DNA from: Atherix ibis
Lineage: Eukaryota > Arthropoda > Insecta > Diptera > Athericidae
Reading direction: 5' to 3'
Assembly (NCBI GenBank): GCA_958298945.1
Contig: OY282605.1
Span: 119,532,267-119,596,266, forward strand
Length of the DNA: 64,000 nucleotides
The notes below the pieces were generated by a model. That model saw only the letters and a program-made list of their open reading frames with translations. It was not told the DNA's origin and ran no database searches. Every line of letters starts with the position of its first letter. Within the stretch, counting starts at the first letter, position 1. Shown in pieces: positions 37,101-46,712 of the stretch. The translations under genes and the position numbers were made by a program.

Positions 37101-37318
37101 CTTAAGTATGGCCACGTGCATAAGCGAATTAATAATTTCTTTGGCATGCGTTCAAAAGTATAAACGAGTCCATCAATTAGCCAATTTGGACTTAGAGAAA
37201 TCCAAATAATTGTAAGCAGATTAACAAATGCGTATGATTTTTCAGGCGCACTTGTGTTATTCTGACCTGCCAGAGGTTTTTTGTCCAAAAAGGCTGCGAT
37301 TGCATTTCCATTTGGCGG
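37101..37318 (-). CDS. internal exon of a minus-strand gene
   Basis: Minus-strand acceptor TTTTATATTTTTTTTAAATTAG, then 72 codons plus two bases, then donor TTAAG/GTAATT. The peptide includes PPNGNAIAAFLDKKPLAGQN, then SYAFVNLLTIIWISLSPNW, then LVYTFERMPKKLLIRLCTWP. Composition is balanced and both splice sites are strong. The Ala/Phe/Leu/Ile/Trp stretch could be a membrane helix or a buried helix. It starts in phase 0, so the exon at 43515-43665 (ending in phase 0) could precede it. The plus strand also reads 30 codons after an acceptor at 37244, but is shorter. No family is recognised. Confidence 0.55.
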
Positions 37319-37439
37319 CTAATTTAAAAAAAATATAAAACAAATTTCAATAAAAAAATCACATTTTCTGTATTTAAAAAAATTATCTTATCTCCTAATT
37401 TCTAATACTAGAAAATAAATACTATAATTTTATCTTAAA

Positions 37440-39080
37440 AAAAAAAACATATTTCAGTATAGAGAAAATTAAATTTGAAAGCAATTTTTCTAGTTTAGAG
37501 TTAAATAAAAAATGTTGAATAAATTTGAAGTACTTTTATAAAAAGAAACACATTTAAGTACAAAGGAAATTGAATTTGAGTACAAAGTAAATTACATTCT
37601 AGTACAAAAGCACATAAATTTTAGTACAAAATAAAATAAAATTTTTAGTATACAGAAGAAAATTTTTTTAGAAGAAAGTAAATTATAGTTTCGAGCATAA
37701 ATGAATAAATTTGAGTATAAAGAAAACTACATTTTAGTACACTTTTCATAGTTAAGAGTTAAATTAAAGTTGTTTATAGAATTGTTTCTTTTGATACTTT
37801 TATCAAAAGAAACAATTCTTAAAAAAAGTACAGAGAAAATTAAATTTTAGTACAAAATAAATTAAATTTTAGTACATAGAAAATTGAATTTTAGTACACT
37901 TTTTCTAGTTTAGATTAAAATTAAAATTTTTGAATAAATTTTTAGTAATTACTTTTATCATAAAATACAAATTTAAGCTAAGAGAAATAAATTCAAGATT
38001 TTTTGTACATAGAAAGTTGAATTTTAGTACACTTTTTCTAGTTTAGAGTAAAATGAAATTTTTTTAATAAATTTTGAAGTAGTTTTATGATCAAATACAA
38101 ATTTAAGATAAGAGAAATAAATTCAAGATTTTTAGTACATAGAAAATTGCATTTTAGTACACTTATTCTAGTTTAGAGTAAAATAAAAAATTTTTAATAA
38201 ATTTTTAGTACTTTTATCATAAAATACAAATTTAAACTAAGAGAAATAAATTCAATATTTTTAGTACATAGAAAATTGAATTTTAGTACACTTTTCTTAA
38301 TTTAGATTAAAATTAAAATTTTTGAATAAATTTTTAGTAATTACTTTTATCATTAAATATAAATTCAAACTAAGAGAAATAAATTCAAGATTTTTAGTAC
38401 ATAGAAAATTGCATTTTAGTACACTTATTCTAGTTTAGAGTAGTATGAAAATTTTTTATTAAATTTTTAGTACTTTTATCATAAAATACAAATTCAAGCT
38501 AAGAGAAATAAATTCAAGATTTTTAGTACATAGAAAATTGAATTTTAGTACACTTTTTCTAGTTTAAATTAAAATTAAAATTTTTGAATAAATTTTTAGT
38601 AATTACTTTTATCATAAAATACAAATTCAAACTAAGAGAAATAAATTCAAGATTTTTAGTACATAGAAAATTGCATTTTAGTACACTTATTCTAGTTTAG
38701 AGTAAAATGAAAAATTTTTATTAAATTTTTAGTACTTTTATCATAAAATACAAATTCAAGCTAAGAGAAATAAATTCAAGATTTTTAGTACATAGAAAAT
38801 TGAATTTTAGTACACTTTTTCTAGTTTAGATAAAAATTAAAAGTTTTTAATAAATTTTTAGTACTTTTATCATAAAATACAAATTCAAGATAAGAGAAAT
38901 AAATTCAAGATTTTTAGTACATAGAAAATTGAATTTTAGTACACTTTTTCTAATTTAGATTAAAATTAAAATTTTGAATAAATTTATAGTTATTACTTTT
39001 CATAAAATACAAATTCAAGATAAGAGAAATAAATTCAATATTTTTAGTACATAGGAAATTGAATTTTACTACAATGTGAG
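37440..39080. repeat. 130-bp AGTAC satellite with a two-unit higher order
   Basis: AGAGAAATAAATTCAAGA recurs near 37981, 38111, 38240, 38373, 38502, 38635, 38764, 38893 and 39023. Spacings are 130, 129, 133, 129, 133, 129, 129 and 130. The middle alternates 129/133 because one unit type has AGTAATTACTTTT and the other AGTACTTTT, making a 262-base dimer. Each unit has TTTTTAGTACATAGAAAATTG and TTTTAGTACACTTTTTCTAG. The first 450 bases are degenerate. Confidence 0.95.
37778..37819. repeat. 19-bp perfect inverted repeat
   Basis: AGAATTGTTTCTTTTGATA at 37778-37796 is followed after CTTT by its exact reverse complement at 37801-37819. It lies in the degenerate part of the AGTAC satellite. Confidence 0.95.
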
Positions 39081-39507
39081 AAAATTTTAGCACACAGAAA
39101 ATATTTTTTTTAGAATAAAGTAAATTATATTTGAATAGAGTTATTCTAGATTAAAGCTAAGTTAAAACTGTTATATTCATTTAATTTTAGTATAATTTTT
39201 TGTAATACTACCAAATTTTAGTACTAAATTTAGAATAAGTGTACTAAAATTTTGGTTTTTTTTATTGCTACGAATAATTTGTTTCTTTTTCAAAAATTAA
39301 CCTCTAAATTTGCAATAAAAAATTTAGTACTGAAACTTTTCAATTTGCATTAAAAAAATAATAAATTATTCAAAATAAAATTAATCTATTTGTAAAAGTC
39401 GTTTAAAGTTTTGTACTAAATATTGTACGGAACTCCTAAATACTATCAGTCACTTTAAATTAAATTTCATTATTAGTATGAAATTTAAAAGAAAAGGGTG
39501 AACAATA

Positions 39508-40406
39508 TTATGTACTTTCTGTGGTCGCAAGGTTTGGTGGTCTCAAGTACAGATTATACTGTCCGTTGAGCTCCTCATTCTCCTTGGCTAGTTGTTTATC
39601 TTCTTCCAAGTTTCTTGTAAAATCCATAATAGAACCTGTACGATTTCGAAGTGCAAAATCAAATTCCAGTTCATCAAAGTCGAATATTTGATCAATTGGA
39701 TTTAAACCTTTCAAATAGGCAGGGTGACTTGGTTTACAGGGGATTAGACTGTTATCTAGTTCTCGGTTCTCATTTGTGCGCAGCCAAAATCCATTAAGAG
39801 CATTTAAAAAGTCCTTCTTTTGTTGAGCAGCTCGTTCACGCAGCGGTTCATATTCAGTAACTGGCTCCACATGAACTTTTTTTCCAATATATGTACGCGG
39901 CAACGGCATAGGAGGTAGCATTAATAGATTTTCGTCAATAGGTATCTGTAGGTCACCGCTACAACTTATAGCGTCAATTTTATTAAAATTGTCTTGATAC
40001 CTTTGACCAGAATTTATACGATTCAAATCGAGAAACGCATTAAGTACGGGAATGTTGATATGTTCTGCTTTCAGAAAATCTTCTATAACATCTTCAAAAA
40101 TATTTGGACCTGGCATTGTATTATCCATAATACTAATTAGTTTCATTCCAAATTTGAATATGCGATGTTTTAACAGGTTTTTTAAGACGAAAAGCGTCTC
40201 CTCAGTCACTCCTACCTGCGTTTTGTCATCTTGTAGTCCAAATATTATACCCGCAATAACATAATCAATAGCCTGACTAAAAGGATCATTGTTAAATGTA
40301 TGGTTTTGATTAATATCATCTTTCGTATTAATAGTTAATCGATCTTCGTTTGGGAATTCATTCATGTAAATCCGAATTGTCGCCTTTGGTCGATCTTTCC
40401 GCAAAT
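39508..40406 (-). CDS. large terminal exon of an unrecognised protein
   Basis: This is by far the longest coding stretch in the window. On the minus strand an acceptor (TTTCTTTTTTCTGTAAAG) leads into 899 bases: two bases finishing a split codon, about 298 codons and a TAA. The translation is hydrophilic and well mixed, with no signal peptide or membrane helix. Landmarks in order are RPKATIRIYMNEF, GLQDDKTQVGVTEETLFVLK, FEDVIEDFLKAEHINIPVLN, the Pro-rich LPPMPLPRTYIGKKV, YEPLRERAAQQKKDFLNAL and FDELEFDFALRNR. The first third looks helical. The frame stays open 23 codons further upstream with an ATG, but that part is Phe/Lys/Ile-rich intron-like sequence, so I start at the acceptor. The preceding exon must end in phase 1; a 50-base candidate at 45478-45527 fits. 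I do not recognise the family. Confidence 0.8.
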
Positions 40407-40499
40407 CTTTACAGAAAAAAGAAATTTTATAATATAAAAATTGAAAAATTAATTTTTTATTTATTAAAGAGTGCATTAAAATTATTTTTGATTTTTTGT

Positions 40500-41770
40500 T
40501 TTAGTAATATTCTAATACTGAAAAAAATATAAAATTAAAAAATCACATTTGTTATAAATTAATAAAAAAAAATCAATAAAACCAATTTCGAAAAAAAGTT
40601 CATTTTTTTAGTACTAATGTAAAAAAATAATAAGAAGAAAAATCCTCTTTTGCCGAATATACAACATAAACCCAAAAGTAATATTCATTTTAATTGCTAA
40701 AATGAATTTCACTCGGTATAATTTTGTTTTGTACTAAAAATCTGATTAGTGCTAAAAATTATTTCTTATTTAAACATAATTTTTGATTATGTATTTCTAG
40801 ATATTTTTACAAGCTTAAAAGAGTATGATTATAGCAACAGGGCAGAATTTTAGTACATAATTTATTTTATATTTTTTTAGTACATAATTTTTTTTGGTTT
40901 TTATTTTGAGTACACAGTTTGTAAAATATTTTTTTCGCACCTCTTTTGTTTTTCTATTTTAAATAGAAGTTAATGATTTTAAGTTATTAATTTTTAGTAC
41001 TCATATTTAAAAAAATGAATGGAAATGAGTGGAAATGGTTAGATAAGTTTTTTTATAGAAAATTTTAGTATAAAATTCTATACCTGATCAGATTAAGCTT
41101 AGTAACAAATTAGTAACAAATAGAGTACCAAGCAAAATACCAAGAAAACGAAGAAAATATTCATTTGAATAATAAGTCAAAAATAATTTTCGTACCACCT
41201 TTTTGTTTTTGTACTAAAAATTTATTTAGTACTAAAAAGATATTCTTATTTAAAGATGATTTTTTTTCTTCAAATTTCCAGATTTAAATAAAAAATTAGG
41301 CATTATTATAGAAGGAATAAGAGTTTTGGTACATATTTAAGTGAATTATTTATTTGCTTTGTAATTTTAGGACACAATTTAAAAAATATTATTTTTGTAT
41401 GAAACATTTATTTAAAGTTATATGGACACTTTTGAATAGGTGAAGTTTTGCATTTTTTTCAAAAGCATAGGGCCAATTATTGATTATTATTTTTTAAGTA
41501 CTAAAAATTTAAAAATAAATAAAAATGAGTGAAAATGGTTAGTTAAATTTATGAAAGAAAATTTTAGTACAAAATTCTATCTATAGATAAGCAGATTAAG
41601 CATAAAATATGTTAAAGAGTAATTTTAGTACTAAATTTAATACTAGACAAAAAGTACTAAAAATTTATGTAACACTAAAAAGAGATTCTTATTCTTGATA
41701 GTTACAAATATTATTTTAGTATAAATCTAAATGGGGGGATAATTATTTTTAGTACATAATTTGTCAACTA
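40500..41770. repeat. AGTAC-rich degenerate repeat with a 500-bp duplication
   Basis: TTTAGTAC and GTACTAAAAATT motifs recur throughout. A longer block (GAGTGRAAATGGTTAGWTAA followed by GAAAATTTTAGTA) occurs near 41027 and 41527, about 500 bases apart. It lies in the presumed intron upstream of the exon at 39508-40406. Confidence 0.8.
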
Positions 41771-43514
41771 TTATTTTTTGCACTTAAATTTGCTAAAAAC
41801 TTTGCGAATAATTCTCAATTTTATATAAGAATAACTGAAATTTAAAAAAAAAACCATTTTTAAATATAAAAACAAAAAGAGATAAAAACCAACAAGAGCA
41901 AAAAAAAAATTAAAACAAAATTAAAAATGTACAGTATTTTTAATACGAAAATTGACATAAAATAAAAGTTAACAGTATTTTTAATATGAAAATTTCGATC
42001 TTGTTTCAATTATTTTGTCTTTAATTACATCATCAAGAACGGAAAATTTTCGTATCTTTTAATAATAATTTATAAGAAAAATATCCAAAAAGACCATGTA
42101 ATTAGGTGGTCCATGAAAAGACATCCTCAATCGGCATAATTGCATACTCAATAATATTTTGTTAAGACTTTTAACTGAAATTTCTGCATCGTTTAATATC
42201 ATCCTATCTGTTCGACCATCCGTTCATATTGTTGGTGGAGGAGCTCTGCTCTGAGGAGAGGATGGCACCACTTCACGTTTTACTTTTACGAAATTCAATT
42301 TTGCGTAAAATGTAAATCGAGCAAAACTTATTAAAGCAAAATAAATAATTCCCTAATTACAATGTTTCCATTCACATTTCAAAACCGCAGCGTATAATCG
42401 CATTTACGTGTATGAGCTGATGTCGTATCGTTTTGTTTGTTGCTGTTATTGTTTCTCTTGTTTCTTATGGTTTTCCTTGTTGTTTCCCCGGTTTTTCATG
42501 CATTTAAGTTGTTGTTTAGTGAAATTAAACAAGGAAAAAAAAGGCAAAAACAAGAAAATTTAAATAAGAGAACGCAATCGGTTTCGAATTCTCCGAAACC
42601 GAACTAAACAACAATAATCGTATTAGTTGGAAATGCATTTCTTATCAAAAAATTTTCTTCTCTCATTTACCTTTAATTATTATTCGTCTCTGTAATCGAA
42701 ACCGAATTCCATAAATTTCACAGTTGTAGTCTTAATTTGCACGCAATTCAAGAGAAATCCAGAGTATGCTACCGGCATTTTGTGGGTAAATTACAACTTA
42801 TTCTGTGTATGAACCCGCGTACACTTGGTGCAGTGTTATTTTCCTCTACTTATTTTCATTTTATCCCCTCACACTGTTATCTTCTATAGGCAGAAACGAT
42901 TGCTTCCCCCCCCCCCCTTTTTCCTGGAGTTATGACGGTGTTAAACCGTCGATAGCTTACTAATGGACGACGGGAAGTTGTCTTTTTTCTTTGCTCTGTT
43001 TTGAAACCAAATCTAAACAAGAAACTTTCCCACAATTTATTTATACAGCGTGTAATTTTCACTCAGTACACCTGAAACCGTTCTTTATGAGCATTTCCAC
43101 TCTAATCTAGCTTTACATGCGCAGATTTGTACATTCACCATTGCAGAACCAAAACAAGACCGAACAACGAACAGATCGGATCGATAGTCACCATCGCTCG
43201 CACCCTTCATCATTAAAATGCATATAGGCCGTCCTAACCCTAGGAAGGTAGGTAACGCAGCCTGCATAATTTTTATTTTACTTCTTTTCTAAATCAAGAA
43301 TGAGCTGAATATTGAATAAATCAGTTTAGTTCAGTTCAGTTTAGTTCAGTTCAGTTCGAGTACATTCAATTCAGATCAACTTCGTACAGTCCATTTCGAA
43401 AGAATAGAAAATGGCGGCAGGGGGGATTTTGATTCATTATTTTCCATAAATGCTTATCAATTTGACCACATGCTTACCACATATGTACTGGTATCAATTT
43501 GTAACTCTGCTTAC
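41771..43514. other. unique sequence, part of a minus-strand intron
   Basis: A minus-strand ATG frame at 43085-43267 (ALPTFLGLGRPICILMMKG inside) ends at a GTGAAT donor after a weak acceptor and does not fit the phase of the terminal exon. A minus-strand TATAAATA at about 43045 has a poor initiator 31 bases on. A 12-base C run lies at 42906-42917 and a TTCAG/TTTAG pentamer run at 43321-43358. An AAAATGGCGGC motif is at 43409. Confidence 0.35.
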
Positions 43515-43665
43515 CCAGTGATTATCTGACAATTGCTGGGTCATATATGCTCTAGTCGGAACCTCAAGTCCATGGGAATTCAAATGATAAATTCTCATGA
43601 AATCATTACTAAACAATTTGTTGTGTTTATAACAGGGAAGAAGAAACTGCATTTGCCATGAATCG
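43515..43665 (-). CDS. internal exon of a minus-strand gene
   Basis: Minus-strand acceptor GGTTTTTTTTCTAAG, then one base plus exactly 50 codons, then donor CTGG/GTAAGC. Only one of three frames is open: DSWQMQFLLPCYKHNKLFSN, then DFMRIYHLNSHGLEVPTRAY, then MTQQLSDNHW. Both splice sites and the composition are convincing. It ends in phase 0, so it cannot join directly to the exon at 39508-40406 (which needs phase 1) but can join to the exon at 37101-37318. Unknown family. Confidence 0.55.
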
Positions 43666-43765
43666 CTTAGAAAAAAAACCGATTTTAATAAAAATAAATT
43701 TTTACCCTTAAAGTTAGCAGCAACCAAAACAAAATTATTTAAAAGAACGAAAATTTTATTGCTGA

Positions 43766-45420
43766 AATAGTTTTTAGTACTAAAATTAATAACAGTCCTA
43801 AAACCGAAATTTATACCAAAATTTGAAAATTTATAATAAATTTAGTACTAGAAACTGTATCTGCATCTATAAGTGTACTTAAATTTCAGTTAACATTTTT
43901 TAAGATAAAGAAAATTAATTTTTAGTACAAAGTCTTGAATCAAATGTGCTTATTAACTGTGCGAAATTTTTTAGAACAAACATTTTCAATAGTTTTCATA
44001 AACAAACCCATTAAAAATAACACATTTGATTCAAGTTTTTGTTTAATTTGTTCAACACTTTGTACTAAAAATATTTTCTAGTACAAAGTCTATAAATGTG
44101 CGTATAGACAAACTTTTTACAATATTTTTCAATGAATCAAACGAGCAATATTTCAAATTGTATTGTACTAAAACATTTTCAATATTTTGTACTAAAAATC
44201 TCTTTGATTTTTCAAATGAAACTTTTTTAAATTGTATTAAATTTGTCAAAATTTTAAAAAAAAACTTGTACTAATAATTTTTTTTATGACAAAATTCTTT
44301 AATGTTTGCAAACAAGATTAAAATTCTACTAAAAATATTTTTCAATACAAAGCGTTCAAATATGCCAATAAAAAAATGGATTTTTAAATGTATCAAACTT
44401 TTTAAATTTTAGTACAAAATTTTTATATTTTTGAATGAGCCTAGCAAAAAAAAAACCTAAAATTTTACCTTAAGTCGTCTTAATAATGGTACTAAATTTC
44501 GTAATAAACATCTTTTTAATTCAAAGTCTCTAAAATGTGTTTTTAAAAAACGACTAAAAATATTATATTTTTTTACGAATCAAATTTTAAAATTGGAATA
44601 AAATATTGTTTAGTACACAGTTTAGGACAAATTTGGTTAGTAAAAATATTTTTTTACGATAAAGTTTAGACCAAAAATATTTTTTAGCTGAAATGTTTAC
44701 ACTTAAAATTTTTTTAAGCTAAAAGTTTTGTACTAAAAAAAAGCACAAAATGAAGACCAAATGTCCTTATAAAACACTATTAAAAATATTATATTTTTAG
44801 TATTAAAATTTAAGCTAAAGATTGGCGCATTAATAAAACTTTAAAATTGTACTTAAATATTTTTAGTACTGAAAATTATTTTGTAGTCCAAAGTGTAGGA
44901 CAGGAAACATTTTTTGGCTGAAATTTGGTTACTAAAAATATCTTACAGCTTTAAAGTATAAGGTATAGAGTACTAAAAATATTTTTAAGCTAAAACCTTT
45001 TTTTAGTACAAAGTTTTCAAAAGTTTCGTTATAAAAAATGTATTTTTCCAATAATCGAACGAAAAAAATTAGACAAATTTTTGCCTTTACAATTTTTTTA
45101 TAAAGTAAAAGTTTTGTACTAAAAAATATAAGCTATACGTTTTCTACCAAAAAAACAACATAAAATGCAGACCAAATAACTTTTTTAGTACAAAGTCTCC
45201 AATTGTGCTCATAAAAAGGCTATTAAAAATATTATATTTTTTAGCTCAAATTTTGTTACTAAAAATATTTTACAGTGTAAAGGTTTGTACCAAAAAATTT
45301 TTCTAAGCACAACATTTTGTACTAAAAATATTTTTTAAACTAAAACTTTTTTTTAGTACAAAGTTTTCAAAAGTATTTTTTTTAAAAACTCTATTTTTCC
45401 ATTAATTGAACGAAACAAAT
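43766..45420. repeat. AGTAC-rich degenerate repeat
   Basis: Units of the type TTTTTTAGTACAAAGTYT and GTACTAAAAATATTTTT recur with much divergence. One longer block (CTAAAACYTTTTTTTAGTACAAAGTTTTCAAAAGT) is seen at about 44990 and 45342, some 350 bases apart. Minus-strand frames here (for example 44052-44249) are repeat artefacts. Confidence 0.8.
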
Positions 45421-45477
45421 TAGACTTCAATAAAAACTCTCTCAACAAATAGCCACCCTTTGCCCACACCATCTTAC

Positions 45478-45527
45478 CAGCACACATACACTCCGATTGA
45501 TTTTTTTTAGCAAACCTGCAATATTGG
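45478..45527 (-). CDS. possible 50-base exon
   Basis: Minus-strand acceptor AGTGTTTTTTCTTCTAG and donor GCTG/GTAAGA are both strong and 50 bases apart. One frame (QYCRFAKKNQSECMCA plus one base) ends in phase 1 and would join in frame to the terminal exon at 40406, with G joined to AT giving Asp. A second frame is also open, so the join is only suggestive. Confidence 0.28.
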
Positions 45528-46475
45528 CTAGAAGAAAAAACACTTACTTTTTAACTACAAAGTAAAAATGGCATTTTCATATTATTACAATATACGAGAA
45601 TACAAAGTTCGCGCTTAGTTTTTCTTTGAATTTATTTTCTAAGTGAAATCTAAGATTTGCGGCAAACATCTGAGGTATCTAGAAGCCCCTCAAAACATGG
45701 TGTAAGAGTAACATTTTAAATCGACAGGTTCTGTAATTAAGGCGATTTTCTGAGTTATTTTCTTTCGTTGTTGCTGTTGCACTAAAACCACATATAAAAA
45801 GTGATGTTTTTTTTTCTAATACGACGATGGCTTCGGTTATTTTGCTATGTTTTTTTTGTTCACGTATTATTAACATTGATTAACCCTCATTTCAATTTAC
45901 CAGCATCGATGATGAGGTGCACCTCCCGTTCAATGGTGGTTGTGAAATTTGCAAATATCGACAAATAAAATCAAGTCAGTTTTGGATGAGGTTTTGATTC
46001 AATTCAAATCGATTCGATTCGCTTTGAGTTGCCTTTCATTGCAGTTGAAAATTTCCTCAAATCTGAATGGAGGAAAAAAGCGCAAGAAATGATAAAGCTT
46101 CGATTCTGAGCAGAACTGGCGTTACTGATTGCAATTTGTCGTAATGCAAGTAGAAGTGAAAGAGTGCAACGGTGGCCTGGCGATGTTGAAACCGTTATTG
46201 GCATTACTAAACCAGGAAAGACAAGTGCCCCGATCCACCTTCCACCCATTAATCCGCTCTCTATCGACACTTGGAATTACCCGCCTCGTCTTCGTATCTC
46301 AAATCGCTTTGCTTTAGAAATGTCTTGGTTTCTGCAGCACAACGAACAGTTTCTACTAATTTTTTTTATGTACAATAAAATGGTTCCACATAAAACACAC
46401 ACACACACCCAATTTGAATGTGCCAATTTCAGTTGATTTGCTTTTCTGTCCGCTACCTAGACCTACTCTAACTAA
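45528..46475. other. unique sequence
   Basis: The stretch becomes less AT-rich from about 45880. Overlapping frames on both strands at 46004-46436 lack splice support. A CA run lies near 46395-46407. Confidence 0.35.
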
Positions 46476-46712
46476 TCAACCTGATTTTTTTTGTGTTTTG
46501 TTGTTTCGTTTTGATTTTTTCAACTCCGCATAGTCTTTTATGATGAAGCGAGCCTCCATAAAAGCGGCGAATTCATTCCGTTCACTGCAAAAACCGCATA
46601 CACTCTCGAAGAATTTTGATTTTGCCTGATTTGGTGTTTTTTTTTTTAAATGCGCTTTAACAAACGGTGGATAACGAGTGCGCTTTCGCACGTACACCGT
46701 CCGTTTCGTCAT
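46476..46712 (-). CDS. hypothetical basic 78-residue ORF
   Basis: An ATG opens 78 codons to a TGA. The peptide is strongly basic at both ends (MTKRTVYVRKRTRYPPFVKA at the start, KKSKRNNKTQKKSG at the end). The middle is balanced: FFESVCGFCSERNEFAAFME, then ARFIIKDYAELKK. A CxxC-like pair (CGFC) is present but no second pair. The start context is weak. It could be a small nucleic-acid-binding protein, but nothing identifies it. Confidence 0.33.
   Translation of the reverse strand: MTKRTVYVRKRTRYPPFVKAHLKKKTPNQAKSKFFESVCGFCSERNEFAAFMEARFIIKDYAELKKSKRNNKTQKKSG

Noticed and set aside
43010..43050. Minus-strand TATAAATA with possible initiator 31 bases on
   Set aside because: The initiator (TTAGAT) fits poorly and no coding start follows before a donor-like site.
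43321..43358. TTCAG/TTTAG pentamer run as a telomere-like repeat
   Set aside because: Too short and irregular, and not a known arthropod telomere repeat.
44052..44249. 65-residue minus-strand ORF
   Set aside because: Lies wholly in the AGTAC-rich repeat.
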